Positions 1 through 7,828 of a stretch of DNA of 64,000 nt are shown here, piece by piece. The DNA comes from Candidatus Woesearchaeota archaeon (GTDB lineage Archaea > Nanobdellota > Nanobdellia > Woesearchaeales > JACPBO01), in contig JAUSCS010000006.1 in NCBI GenBank assembly GCA_030651135.1, positions 586,160-650,159 of the forward strand, given 5' to 3'. Made by a program: the position numbers and the translations under genes. Positions within the stretch are counted from its first letter, which is position 1. The number at the start of each line of letters is the position of its first letter. A model generated the notes under the pieces. The model did not search any database, had not been told where the DNA came from, and was given only the letters and a program-made list of their open reading frames with translations.

Positions 1-24
1 CTCCCAGCCTAGTCTTCCCAAGCA
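1..24 (-). tRNA. possible 5' end of a tRNA or small RNA running off the window
   Basis: On the minus strand a GCTTGGG-like acceptor start and a D-arm-like GACTAGGCTGGGAG lie about 20-25 nt downstream of a TTTATAA box at about 43-49, the spacing expected for an archaeal tRNA promoter. Position 8 is not the usual T and the rest is outside the window, so this is only a suspicion. Confidence 0.25.
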
Positions 25-129
25 TAAGAATGAAAAATCAGTTATAAATCTTTTTGTTTTTCCCTCTAAAATGCGTAATATTTATAAACAAAGGCATTTT
101 ATTAGATTCAAGAAATAACAGGGGGTTAC

Positions 130-408
130 ATGGGACGAATTAAAACGCAGTTAATCAAGAGAACTTCGAAGAAGCTTGTTGTTGATCATAAGCAGGATTT
201 CAAGAAAGATTTCAATGAAAATAAGCAGTTAGTGGCTAAATACATAGATGTAACCGGCAAAAAAATGAAGAACATCATAGCAGGCTATGTTACAAGAATG
301 ATGAAAGCAGGGGAGCGCAGGAGAAGAAGCGTCAGGATAGAGGAAGAGAATTATGGCGGGGGCGATAAAAATGACAGAAGACAGCAACAACATATTTATA
401 GGAAGTAA
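130..408 (+). CDS. ribosomal protein eS17
   Basis: Small-subunit protein eS17, a compact basic helical protein found only in archaeal and eukaryotic ribosomes. The N-terminus (MGRIKTQLIKRTSK) and the central NIIAGYVTRMMK segment are the family signature. At 92 residues it is slightly longer than usual because the tail continues into a low-complexity stretch. A TATA-like TATTTATAAAC lies near 78-88, and GGGGG just before the ATG can act as a ribosome site. Its 3' end overlaps the start of the Alba gene, so the two are probably co-transcribed and translationally coupled. Confidence 0.95.
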   Translation: MGRIKTQLIKRTSKKLVVDHKQDFKKDFNENKQLVAKYIDVTGKKMKNIIAGYVTRMMKAGERRRRSVRIEEENYGGGDKNDRRQQQHIYRK

Positions 409-655
409 GCCGTTTATGAATTATGTGACCGGCGTGGTGATGCAGTTTACAACCAAGGACGCGCGGCAGGTCGCTATAAAGGCAAGGGGAAAATTTATAT
501 CAAGAGCAGTGGATGTGGCGCAGGTCGCGGCAAAAAGGTTTTTGGTAGGTCAGGTTGATCTAAGTGACATAAAGATTGACAGCGAAGAGTTCACAAACAA
601 GGAAGGAAGGCAAGTAAGGGTTTCAACAATAGAGATCGTTCTGGCAAAGAAGTAA
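371..655 (+). CDS. albA: Alba chromatin / RNA-binding protein
   Basis: Alba is a small dimeric DNA- and RNA-binding protein of archaeal chromatin. The sequence shows the conserved N-terminal strand with IFIGSKPFMNYV, where the lysine corresponds to the acetylatable DNA-contacting lysine, then a helix with A-KARGKFISRAVDVAQ and a C-terminal strand ending in EIVLAKK. I prefer the ATG at 371 (MTEDSNN) because GGCGGGGGCG precedes it. An in-frame ATG at 353 would add six residues. The gene overlaps the end of eS17 in another frame. Confidence 0.93.
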   Translation: MTEDSNNIFIGSKPFMNYVTGVVMQFTTKDARQVAIKARGKFISRAVDVAQVAAKRFLVGQVDLSDIKIDSEEFTNKEGRQVRVSTIEIVLAKK

Positions 656-702
656 TTCTTTTCAATTAATTTTATATACTGATTGCATTTTAATCAGGAT
701 AA

Positions 703-740
703 GGGCCTATAGTCTAAGTTCATTAGATTTTTGTCTTCAC
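703..740 (+). repeat. partial 5' copy of tRNA-Arg with its own promoter
   Basis: GGGCCTATA at 703-711, continuing as GTCTAA, repeats the first 15 nt of the intact tRNA-Arg gene at 1650 with two differences, and the flanking ATAAGGGCC is shared too. After this the sequence diverges from the tRNA, although TCTAAGTTCATTAGA can still form a D-arm-like hairpin. A TTTATATA box at about 671-678 is correctly spaced for transcription from 703. The copy looks like the original tRNA promoter and 5' end, left behind when the endonuclease gene inserted. Confidence 0.75.
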
Positions 741-793
741 CAACTATTTTAAATCGCCTCAAGTAATTCTCAACTATCAAATTATGATTTTCT

Positions 794-819
794 CCACTGG
801 ACACATTGGACAAGTGCGG
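794..819 (+). promoter_or_regulatory. 26-nt motif shared with the recombinase promoter
   Basis: CCACTGGACACATTGGAC, continuing as AAGTGCGG, is followed 9 nt later by a TATTTAAATA box at 828-837. The same motif with two changes is found at 30263-30288, just upstream of the TATA box of the tyrosine recombinase gene. Inside it TGGACA is repeated directly with a 3-nt gap. The position suggests an activator or operator site; its function is inferred. Confidence 0.6.
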
Positions 820-882
820 TAGAGAGGTATTTAAATACAAATCATTTACGTAGTTTCAACTAAGAAGAATTGGTGATTTAAA

Positions 883-1659
883 ATGAATTCAACAAAAATT
901 AATTCAAATAATATTAACATTGACTTACAGTTAGCAGAAATATGCGGAATCCATGCAGGTGATGGTTATTTGAGAAATGATGGAAGAAGAAAGGAATGGG
1001 ATATAAGTGGTAACGTCGAAGAAAAAGACTACTATGACAAACATTTAATTCCCCTGTTTAATAAGACATTTAAGTTAAACATCGAAGGAAGGTTCTTTAG
1101 AAGCAGAAACACTTATGGATTTGTGATAAGAGACCCAAAGATCATAGAATTTGCACATAATGTCTTAGGATTTCCTTACGGAAATAAATCGTTAAAAATA
1201 AAAGCTCCCGAGTTTATTTTTAAAAATTCTTCTTTAATGGTTCATTTTTTGCGAGGTTACTTTGATACAGATGGGCATTTCAGTTGTGTTAAAAGATACG
1301 GCAATTGCTGCGAATTCAAAAATAAGGTTAATTGTTACCCTAGATTAATATTTACCACAGTTGCACATCATCTTTCAGATAATTTAAGAGATTTACTCAA
1401 AGCATTTGGATTAAGATTTTTCTTTCATAATTATCGTTCTTTAATAAAAACAGAAAGTTTAAAATACATCTATGAACTTAATGGTATTGAGAGAGTTAAA
1501 AAATTCATGAATTTGGTTAAGCCACAAAATATAATTAAAAAATCCAGGTATTTAATTTGGGTAAAATTTGGATTTTGCCCTACGAATATAACATACCAAC
1601 AAAGACTAAATATTTTAGAAGGAAAAATATCACCTTATATTTTTTATAAGGGCCTATAA
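883..1659 (+). CDS. free-standing LAGLIDADG homing endonuclease
   Basis: A 258-residue two-motif LAGLIDADG endonuclease. The first dodecapeptide is at about residues 18-28 (AEICGIHAGDG) and the second at about 123-131 (LRGYFDTDG); each ends in the metal-binding acidic residue. Such enzymes cut a long specific target and cause copying of their own gene into it. The ORF ends inside the downstream tRNA-Arg: its stop codon is TAA at 1657-1659, formed by tRNA bases 8-10. Upstream lies a partial copy of the same tRNA 5' end. The gene is AT-rich, unlike its neighbours. It has its own TATA box near 828-837. Confidence 0.9.
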   Translation: MNSTKINSNNINIDLQLAEICGIHAGDGYLRNDGRRKEWDISGNVEEKDYYDKHLIPLFNKTFKLNIEGRFFRSRNTYGFVIRDPKIIEFAHNVLGFPYGNKSLKIKAPEFIFKNSSLMVHFLRGYFDTDGHFSCVKRYGNCCEFKNKVNCYPRLIFTTVAHHLSDNLRDLLKAFGLRFFFHNYRSLIKTESLKYIYELNGIERVKKFMNLVKPQNIIKKSRYLIWVKFGFCPTNITYQQRLNILEGKISPYIFYKGL

Positions 1660-1738
1660 GCTAATGGACAGACTATCTGGCTTCGGTAAAAAAACTTGGC
1701 GATACCAGAATATCGGGGTTCGAATCCCTGTAGGCCCG
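1650..1738 (+). tRNA. tRNA-Arg(UCG) with a 17-nt intron
   Basis: The acceptor stem GGGCCTA (1650-1656) pairs perfectly with TAGGCCC (1731-1737), and the discriminator is G at 1738. The anticodon stem is TCTGG/CCAGA with loop CT-TCG-G and an intron at 1687-1703 between positions 37 and 38, the canonical archaeal site. The T-arm is CGGGG-TTCGAAT-CCCTG. The D-stem (AGCT/GACT) pairs poorly, possibly because the 5' end was replaced when the endonuclease gene inserted. The first ten bases are shared with the 3' end of the endonuclease ORF. Confidence 0.93.
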
Positions 1739-1797
1739 CTAATTATTTTGTGTTCTATTGAGTTTTTTCAGAGAATATGTATTCGGGGATATGGCCA

Positions 1798-2016
1798 TCA
1801 TAAAATAGATTTGACAATGTTGCCAAAAATGAGGCTCTTTATTCTTCGCATAAATGAAAGATGCAGTAGTTTTCTTGTTTTTTCATATTCGTTTATATGT
1901 GTAATCGCTGTACCGCACTTAACACAGCTTAAGACATTCTGAGGTATGGTTTTACCATTGTGCACAATCAATTCTACGTGTTGCTCTAATTTTCCACCGC
2001 ACTTATAGCATTTCAT
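1798..2016 (-). CDS. small zinc-ribbon protein
   Basis: A 72-residue protein with two CxxC knuckles (CYKCGG near residue 3 and CVKCG near residue 31), giving a four-cysteine zinc ribbon followed by a basic C-terminal helix. The layout resembles the zinc-binding N-terminal domain of MqsA/YgiT-type antitoxins, but the helix-turn-helix domain and a toxin partner are missing, so a function cannot be assigned. The promoter region at 2017-2060 is almost pure AT and contains two tandem ATATATTAATA units. Confidence 0.6.
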   Translation of the reverse strand: MKCYKCGGKLEQHVELIVHNGKTIPQNVLSCVKCGTAITHINEYEKTRKLLHLSFMRRIKSLIFGNIVKSIL

Positions 2017-2087
2017 AATATATTAATAATATATTAATAATATAGCATAATATATAAATATTACTGATTTCTACTGATTTGTTCATT

Positions 2088-2160
2088 GGGGCTGTAGTAT
2101 AGCTTGGTAGAATCCGAGGTTCGGGACCTTGTGGCCTGAGTTCAAATCTCAGCAGCCCCA
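2088..2160 (+). tRNA. tRNA-Pro(CGG)
   Basis: Acceptor GGGGCTG (2088-2094) pairs with CAGCCCC (2153-2159), and A2160 is the discriminator. The anticodon arm CGAGG-TTCGGGA-CCTTG gives anticodon CGG, and the T-arm is TGAG-TTCAAAT-CTCA. There is no intron and no encoded CCA. A TATATAAATA box lies about 30 nt upstream. Confidence 0.95.
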
Positions 2161-2163
2161 TCT

Positions 2164-2739
2164 TCAGAATAATAAGGTGAATAATCCGAACAGAATAAAC
2201 AGGATATAGCTCGCTGTTCTTATGGTATTTCTCGGTAGCTTTTCTGCCAGCTTTCTCCCGACAAAAACATTCAGGCCTATGGTTATGGCCAATCCCACAA
2301 TAACACCCAGGATTATTGGAATCGGCTGGAGATATTTCGCAGCCAGCAAGCCAGATGCAATCTGAGTCTTGTCTCCTATCTCAACAACCAAAATTGTCAG
2401 GAATGTTGCGATTAAAGGCATGCTGTGCCTGACTTTATTTTCTTTTTCCTTCCTGCTTTTTATGATGTACCTTTTTAACAGGCCCCACAGCCCGAATAAG
2501 ATAAACAATGACCCGACTATTTCATCCAGTATTGACATGTTTGAAGAAAAAACAAACCCAAAATAATATCCTATAATTATCGCTATGCCGTCCATTACAG
2601 CGTGCCCTGCCAGAGCCCCTAAAAACACCTTGAATGGCGCCTTGTATTTCAGCGATAAGCCCAGAATGATCAATTGCGTCTTGTCAGCTATCTCTCCCAA
2701 TACTGAAAACACCACTGCGCTGATAAAGGCTTCGAGCAT
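2164..2739 (-). CDS. GDT1/UPF0016 family membrane cation transporter
   Basis: A 191-residue integral membrane protein with six predicted helices arranged as two homologous halves. Each half carries the family motif E-x-[GA]-D-K-T: EIADKTQ near residue 16 and EIGDKTQ near residue 120. Family members (yeast Gdt1, human TMEM165, bacterial MneA) export Mn2+ or exchange Ca2+/Mn2+ for H+. A basic loop (KSRKEKENK) separates the halves. The gene ends 3 nt from tRNA-Pro, convergently, and lies just downstream of the phosphatase gene on the same strand. The metal specificity is inferred from the family. Confidence 0.85.
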   Translation of the reverse strand: MLEAFISAVVFSVLGEIADKTQLIILGLSLKYKAPFKVFLGALAGHAVMDGIAIIIGYYFGFVFSSNMSILDEIVGSLFILFGLWGLLKRYIIKSRKEKENKVRHSMPLIATFLTILVVEIGDKTQIASGLLAAKYLQPIPIILGVIVGLAITIGLNVFVGRKLAEKLPRNTIRTASYILFILFGLFTLLF

Positions 2740-2788
2740 TTCTAAGAATGAACAGCGCTATTATTAAAATGTTTTGTTTACTGCAGAT

Positions 2789-3379
2789 TTAAAGATGTTT
2801 AATGCAGTTTATCGCATGCACTTTATGCTTTGAATTCTCCTTGATCTCGATAATATTCACGCACGCATTGGATTGCCCAAGTTTAAACGCCTCTTCAATG
2901 GATTTATTCAGGATAATCCCCAGCAGCATCATGATAAAAGCAGCATGCGATGAGATAAGGATTGTTTCTTTTGTATGCATTTTAAACAGCATATTGAGGA
3001 ATCTTTGCGCCCTCTCTTTTAATTCTGCAAGACTTTCCCCGCCCTTTGGCTTGAATTCTGTTACTAACAATCCCCTTTTTCCCCGGGTTTTGCGAAGCTC
3101 GTCTTTTGGCTTTCCTTCAAAAATACCTAAATGCTGCTCCCTTAATTCAGAAGTATAATGAATCGGAACTTTATGAAATTTTGCTATTTCTTCAGTTGTA
3201 TCTTTTGCTCTTTGCAAATCACTTGAATAAATAGCATCAATTTCTTCATCTTTCAGCCTAAATGCCAATTTTCTTGCCTGCTCAATTCCTGTTTTTGTTA
3301 ATTTCCCATGCTTATGGCCCTGCAACAATCCTTTAACATTGTCTTCAGTTTCACCATGCCTGATTATTATCAATTTCAT
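2789..3379 (-). CDS. histidine phosphatase (phosphoglycerate mutase superfamily)
   Basis: The N-terminus MKLIIIRHGETEDN contains the RHGE catalytic motif with the nucleophilic histidine at about residue 8. IYSSDLQRAKDT carries the second phosphate-binding arginine, and LISSHAAF supplies the late conserved histidine. I chose the start at 3379 because the RHG strand normally lies at the extreme N-terminus and a TATTTAAAT box is about 25 nt upstream, which suggests leaderless translation; an in-frame start at 3397 is less likely. Such enzymes act on small phosphate esters or cobalamin precursors, and the substrate cannot be told from the sequence. Confidence 0.85.
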   Translation of the reverse strand: MKLIIIRHGETEDNVKGLLQGHKHGKLTKTGIEQARKLAFRLKDEEIDAIYSSDLQRAKDTTEEIAKFHKVPIHYTSELREQHLGIFEGKPKDELRKTRGKRGLLVTEFKPKGGESLAELKERAQRFLNMLFKMHTKETILISSHAAFIMMLLGIILNKSIEEAFKLGQSNACVNIIEIKENSKHKVHAINCIKHL

Positions 3380-3429
3380 GACAGCATTGCACAGCATCTG
3401 ATTTAAATAATTATTGATTAAAAATAAAG

Positions 3430-3575
3430 AAAATTGTCGCCCGTAGCACTAACCCCTTTATTCATTGCTTGGCGTTCGCCGTAAGCTCCAAAAGGTACTC
3501 TCGTGACGGGCTGTTTATGCAAGAACGTCCTTTATTCAACGCTACAGTGAGCTCGTAAAGGTGTTTGATTGCACG
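3430..3575 (-). ncRNA. candidate structured RNA with two related hairpins
   Basis: This lies between two minus-strand genes, with a strong GCTTTTAAATAA box at about 3594-3604 reading leftwards. On the minus strand two successive stem-loops share a plan. The first is CCTTTA-CGA-GCT...AGC-GTTGAA-TAAAGG. The second is ACCTTTT-GGA-GCTT..GGCG-AA-CGCC..AAGC-AATGAAT-AAAGGGGT. Both have an internal loop with GA on the 5' side and TGAA on the 3' side, resembling a kink-turn or a pseudouridylation pocket. No open reading frame fits. I cannot name the family; an H/ACA-like guide RNA is one possibility, but no clear ACA box was found. Confidence 0.4.
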
Positions 3576-3620
3576 ATAAGGAGAATATCTCTGTTATTTA
3601 AAAGCCTATCGGAATAAAAA

Positions 3621-3845
3621 TCAGTCTTCAGGCCAATTTGAAGAATATACATCAACTTCAACATCTTCTTTCGGCAGGATCTTCAGGGATTTATAAGAGC
3701 AGCCAAGCGTTTCATTCAGTTTCTTATGCTCGCCATCGCAGAAAGGCAGATGTTTGCTCTTGCCGCAGGTGCATAAGCTGCATTTCGTTCCTTTCTTCAG
3801 CATAATCTTCTTTGCATTATCCGGGAGCTTATCTTCGTCTGCCAT
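3621..3845 (-). CDS. CDGSH-type iron-sulfur protein
   Basis: A 74-residue protein containing the CDGSH signature CSLCTCGKSKHLPFCDGEH at about residues 22-40. The three cysteines and one histidine bind a labile 2Fe-2S cluster (C-x-C-...-P-x-C-D-G-x-H). Proteins of this family act in redox sensing or cluster transfer. It is a single small-domain version. It is monocistronic, with a candidate RNA gene behind it. Confidence 0.88.
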   Translation of the reverse strand: MADEDKLPDNAKKIMLKKGTKCSLCTCGKSKHLPFCDGEHKKLNETLGCSYKSLKILPKEDVEVDVYSSNWPED

Positions 3846-3962
3846 AAAGTTAAGAGCAGATAGAGATATATAAAGTTAACTCCAAAAAAATTATCCGCAA
3901 TAAAAAACCAAAGATTTATATACGAGTGTTACTACCCATTAGTCAATCTTTTTAAGATAAAA

Positions 3963-4628
3963 ATGAAAAATCTCCAAGTCGTTAAAATCGGCGCAAGCTC
4001 AATAATAAAGAACGGAAAAGCTGATCAGTATATTTTAAAGAGCATTGCTTACGATGTAAATAAATTGATGGAAGAAGGCACACGTTCAATATTAGTTGTT
4101 TCCGGAGCGATTAAGCTCGGAATGCATATTATGGGTGATAAAAAACAGCCAGAAAAAGAGGATCTGGTTGGATTGCAAATGCGGTCTGGTGTAGGCCAAA
4201 AAGAGCTCATGATAGAATACGGCAAGGCATTTGAAGGGTATGCGACAACATCTCAGCTTTTGCTAACCTTCGATGACTTGAATAATCCAAAGAAAGAAAA
4301 AAATATTGAGAATCTGATAAAAAGCTATATTAAACATGGGATTGTGCCGTTAATCAATTACAATGACGGGTCTGATTTTGATGGTGTGGCTTATGATAAT
4401 GATGTTCTGGCCGGAAAAATTGCAAAATATGCTCATGCATCGAGGCTGATAATGCTGACTAATTCTAACGGAAAAGGAACAAGGGGCAACAGGGAAACAA
4501 AAGAAGATGCTGTAAAATCAGCAGAAGCAGAAGGGATTGAAGTTATAGTTGGTGAATGCGCTAAAGGCCTTTACGATATGGTAACTGGCAAGGAAAGGCC
4601 AAATTACAGAACATGCCGAAACGTTTAA
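3963..4628 (+). CDS. amino acid kinase family protein, ProB-like
   Basis: A 221-residue kinase of the amino-acid-kinase fold. The N-terminal VVKIGASSI gives the phosphate-binding K-x-G-[AGS]-S motif, ILVVSGAIKLG is the second glycine-rich loop, and the SGVGQKELMIEYGKAF segment matches glutamate 5-kinase. PLINYNDG and YDNDVLAGKIAKYAHASRLIMLTN form the acceptor and ATP-binding region. It lacks a PUA domain. Glutamate 5-kinase makes gamma-glutamyl phosphate, but no proA or proC is present, so another substrate is possible. A TATA element (TTTATATAC) at 3914-3922 precedes the gene. ProRS follows after 26 nt, possibly in the same operon. Confidence 0.7.
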   Translation: MKNLQVVKIGASSIIKNGKADQYILKSIAYDVNKLMEEGTRSILVVSGAIKLGMHIMGDKKQPEKEDLVGLQMRSGVGQKELMIEYGKAFEGYATTSQLLLTFDDLNNPKKEKNIENLIKSYIKHGIVPLINYNDGSDFDGVAYDNDVLAGKIAKYAHASRLIMLTNSNGKGTRGNRETKEDAVKSAEAEGIEVIVGECAKGLYDMVTGKERPNYRTCRNV

Positions 4629-4654
4629 ATATAATATAGCAGAAAAGACATTAA

Positions 4655-6103
4655 ATGGAAGAATCAAAAAAAGAGATTGGCATCACTGTAACGAAAGACA
4701 AGGATTTTTCAGAGTGGTATCAGCAGGTTATTCTGAAGTCTGATCTTGCAGACTACAGCGCAGTAGGCGGCTGCATTGTTTTCAGGCCCTATTCTTATGC
4801 AATATGGGAAAAGGTTGTCAAGGCAGTTGATGACCGCTTGAAAGCAATGGGTGTCAAAAACGCTTACTTCCCATTACTCATTCCCGAAAGGCTGTTGAAA
4901 AAAGAAGCAGAGCATCTCAAAGGATTCTCCCCCGAAGTTGCATGGGTTGATTATGCAGGCGACACAAAATTAGAGGAAAGGCTCGCAGTAAGGCCGACAT
5001 CAGAAACAATAATGTACGATTCCTATGCAAAGTGGATACGCTCGTGGAGAGATCTGCCATTAAAGATAAACCAATGGAACTCAGTTGTAAGATGGGAGTT
5101 CAAGCATGCTGTTCCATTTTTAAGAACAAGGGAATTTCTATGGAATGAAGGCCATACAGTTTTCGCAGATAAAAAAGAAGCTGAAAAGGAATGCATTGAC
5201 ATCCTGAACATGTACAGGGAGATCTTGGAAGAATATTTTGCGTTATACAATCTGCCTGGAAAGAAAACAGACAGGGAAAAATTTGCAGGCGCTGAATACA
5301 CATTCTCTTTGGAGATCTACATGCCTAACGGCAGGGCAATACAGGGCCCGGATTCGCATCATGACGGGGAAAACTTTGCAAAGGCATTCAATATAAAATT
5401 CCTTGACAAGGACGGAAAAGAAAAATTTGCAATCCAGAATACATGGGCTATAACAACAAGGATGCTCGGAGTTTTATTTGCAGTGCATGGCGACGATAAA
5501 GGATTGGTCCTTCCGCCAAAACTGGCTCCAATACAGATTGTCATTGTTCCGATCTTCTTCAAGGAATCTGAAAAAGAAAAGATAATGAAAAAAGCAGAAG
5601 AACTAAAATCAAAGCTTAAGGATTATTCAGTTGAGCTTGATGCAAGGGAAGAATTCACCCCGGGCTACAAGTTCAATGAATGGGAGCTGAAAGGCATTCC
5701 GATAAGGATCGAAATAGGCCCGAAAGACATTGAAAAGGATCAAGCTGTTTTAGTAAGAAGGGACAGCGGCAAAAAAGAAGCAGTAAGAATAGCTGATTTG
5801 GCTAAAAAAATAAAAGAAACATTAGATGATATTCAGGATTCATTATTCCAGAAATCAAAAAAACTGACAGAAGACAATATTGTAAAAACAGGCAATTGGA
5901 ATGAATTAACAAAAGCAATTGAAAACAAAAAATTGGTATTGGCGCCGTCCTGCGGCACTCCGGAATGCGAAGACCTGATCAAAGACAAAACAGGCGGCGC
6001 AAAGGCATTGAACATTCCGTTTGACCAGCCAAAGAGCATAGGCAAGTGCGTCCACTGCGGCAAGGAAGGAAAGTACTTGGTTTATTTAGGGAAGAGCTAT
6101 TAA
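4655..6103 (+). CDS. proS: prolyl-tRNA synthetase, archaeal/eukaryotic type
   Basis: Charges tRNA-Pro. This 482-residue enzyme has the class II core: motif 1 around AIWEKVVKAVDDRLK, motif 2 VVRWEFKH, and the proline-binding TRTREF-like segment with FLWNEGHT. An anticodon-binding domain follows (QIVIVPIFFKE). The C-terminal zinc domain, typical of archaeal and eukaryotic ProRS and absent from the long bacterial form, carries cysteines in CGTPECED and CVHCGK. There is no editing insertion. Two tRNA-Pro genes lie in the same window at 2088 and 11409. Confidence 0.97.
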   Translation: MEESKKEIGITVTKDKDFSEWYQQVILKSDLADYSAVGGCIVFRPYSYAIWEKVVKAVDDRLKAMGVKNAYFPLLIPERLLKKEAEHLKGFSPEVAWVDYAGDTKLEERLAVRPTSETIMYDSYAKWIRSWRDLPLKINQWNSVVRWEFKHAVPFLRTREFLWNEGHTVFADKKEAEKECIDILNMYREILEEYFALYNLPGKKTDREKFAGAEYTFSLEIYMPNGRAIQGPDSHHDGENFAKAFNIKFLDKDGKEKFAIQNTWAITTRMLGVLFAVHGDDKGLVLPPKLAPIQIVIVPIFFKESEKEKIMKKAEELKSKLKDYSVELDAREEFTPGYKFNEWELKGIPIRIEIGPKDIEKDQAVLVRRDSGKKEAVRIADLAKKIKETLDDIQDSLFQKSKKLTEDNIVKTGNWNELTKAIENKKLVLAPSCGTPECEDLIKDKTGGAKALNIPFDQPKSIGKCVHCGKEGKYLVYLGKSY

Positions 6104-6142
6104 ACAGAAAATAATTTAAATCAGTCTCGACTTTCTTGTAAT

Positions 6143-6514
6143 ATGACAGCAACCTTTAAGATCGGCAGCAAGGAATTCAGCGCAGACAACAGAGCATTGC
6201 CTCAGCCTCATGATGTAATGTTCAGCTTGTTTGAGCCTTCAAATGATCACAGCATGTTTGCAGGCGAAAACAGGGATTTCCTCATAAAAGGCGCATTCTT
6301 CATTTTTTTCATCTTTATTTTAAGGTTCATCTTCACCGAATCTGTTCCGCAGCCGCTCGATATTTTATTTTTGATAATAGGCATAGTAATTGCAGTTGTT
6401 TTTTTAGTGCAGTATTTTGATTTAATAGAAAAATTATCGAAGAAATTCGGCGCCTTTAGGGCAACAATGCTCGGCATATTGCTTTTAACTGTAATGATAT
6501 TTGTGGTGGTTTGA
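6143..6514 (+). CDS. membrane protein of unknown function
   Basis: A 123-residue protein with a polar N-terminal half (about residues 1-48) and three hydrophobic segments at about 50-66, 70-93 and 104-122. I do not recognise the family. Its stop codon TGA overlaps the ATG of the next membrane-protein gene, so the two are translationally coupled and likely function together. Confidence 0.7.
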   Translation: MTATFKIGSKEFSADNRALPQPHDVMFSLFEPSNDHSMFAGENRDFLIKGAFFIFFIFILRFIFTESVPQPLDILFLIIGIVIAVVFLVQYFDLIEKLSKKFGAFRATMLGILLLTVMIFVVV

Positions 6515-6784
6515 ATGATATTAAGGGTATTGGGGATTTTGGACCTGATTTCAGCAGCGATCATACTTCTTGCAGCCACTATGCCGCACAAGATGGTGTG
6601 GGCAGTTGGCGTCTATCTTATTGCAAAAGGCGGTCTATTCGCATTCTCAGGCGACTTCATAAGCTTTGTTGACGTCGGAATAGGCTTCTACGTCTTAGCT
6701 CTCTCATATGGCTTTGCAGTGACAATAGTCACAGTCCTGATTCTGGTCTACATGGCCCAGAAGAGCGTTATGAGCCTGGTTTAG
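6515..6784 (+). CDS. small four-helix membrane protein of unknown function
   Basis: An 89-residue, almost entirely hydrophobic protein with about three to four transmembrane helices. Conserved-looking glycine and proline residues (TMPHKMVW, YLIAKGGLFAF) recall small membrane proteins conserved among DPANN archaea, but I cannot name the family. The start codon is next to the stop of the preceding membrane protein. It converges on the hydrolase gene, with no gap between their ends. Confidence 0.7.
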   Translation: MILRVLGILDLISAAIILLAATMPHKMVWAVGVYLIAKGGLFAFSGDFISFVDVGIGFYVLALSYGFAVTIVTVLILVYMAQKSVMSLV

Positions 6785-7723
6785 CTATAGAAGATATTTA
6801 TAAAAATGCTCAATTATTTTCTGTTTAACAAACTGATACTCTGGCGCTTGATTAAAGCAATCATCCATTTTAGTGGCTTTGTTTAACCCATGATCTGCAC
6901 CATCAGCAATAAAAAGTTCTTTTATTCCGCTGCCTAACTCATCATACATCTTCTTTATTTGATCGGGCAGCTTCCCTCCCTTAATTCCAAGAAGCCTGTC
7001 TTCTCCGCCGTATACTAAAAGAGCCGGTTGTTTGATTTGCCCAGCCGCATCATCTAATCGTGGAGCATTAGTTACCCATTGCATGAGCTTTTTTATGCTT
7101 TCTATCTTTAAAGCGCCAAATTGCGCATATGGCTGATGGCCTTTTTCTGTTAAAAATTGGGCATGCGATTTGTTTTGGTAATTTACATTGCATCTGGATT
7201 CGATCTCATCAAAGACAATTGTTCCAAATCTGATAAATGATTGAGGAACGTAGCTTAAGAATTCTCGTGTATGTGGAGGAACAATATCCTGAAGCCCGGC
7301 TGGAGTTGAAGTCATGCAAATGCAGTCTAAGATCTTTTCATCCTGCGCAGCAGTTAAGCCCACAGCCATGCCCCCAATCGAGTTTCCATGAGCTCCTAGA
7401 TAAGCTAATCCATGCCTTTTTCTTATGATGTCTTGGATAGCATATACACTTTTCTGCATCTGCCTTAAATCCCAATTGCCAGAAGACTCTCCTTGGGAGT
7501 TTATGTCAAAAGTCCAGGTTTTAAAATCTTTATTCAACTTTTTTGCAATTTCTTCTAAAGATGATCTGTGCTCTGTAAACCCCGGAAATAAAATCACTCC
7601 GTTTTTTGCTGAAGGATTATCGTAATAAGTGCCTACTATTTTTATTCCATCTTCCATATTGATCTCTACTCTTTCAACACTCTCACCCATATATTCCTTC
7701 ATACCCAAGATGTCTAAGACCAT
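6785..7723 (-). CDS. alpha/beta hydrolase
   Basis: A 312-residue alpha/beta-hydrolase-fold enzyme. The nucleophile elbow is GAHGNSIGGMA at about residue 117, which fits G-x-S-x-G-G. The oxyanion region is ILFPGFTEHRSS, the acid is in VYGGEDRLLG, and the catalytic histidine is in ADGADHGLNK near the end. FDINSQGES matches serine aminopeptidase or monoglyceride lipase-like members. It lacks a signal peptide, so it is cytosolic. The substrate is unknown. Confidence 0.85.
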   Translation of the reverse strand: MVLDILGMKEYMGESVERVEINMEDGIKIVGTYYDNPSAKNGVILFPGFTEHRSSLEEIAKKLNKDFKTWTFDINSQGESSGNWDLRQMQKSVYAIQDIIRKRHGLAYLGAHGNSIGGMAVGLTAAQDEKILDCICMTSTPAGLQDIVPPHTREFLSYVPQSFIRFGTIVFDEIESRCNVNYQNKSHAQFLTEKGHQPYAQFGALKIESIKKLMQWVTNAPRLDDAAGQIKQPALLVYGGEDRLLGIKGGKLPDQIKKMYDELGSGIKELFIADGADHGLNKATKMDDCFNQAPEYQFVKQKIIEHFYKYLL

Positions 7724-7828
7724 ACGATGTGTTATAAAGAGGTAGTTTTTAAACTTTACTATTAATCTATCACTTTCAAGTGGTTAAAAATAGAAAGGTT
7801 TATAAACCCCGGATTTTTATTAATTTAA

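Noticed and set aside
883-1659. The endonuclease ORF as part of a giant tRNA intron
   Set aside because: The tRNA at 1650-1738 is complete by itself with its own acceptor 5' strand, so no splicing across the ORF is needed.
1664-1942. A 92-residue plus-strand ORF
   Set aside because: It starts inside tRNA-Arg and lies over the zinc-ribbon gene on the other strand; composition is not protein-like.
3430-3575. RNase P RNA or SRP RNA at this locus
   Set aside because: RNase P RNA is clearly at 55041-55400, and the SRP conserved loops are missing here.
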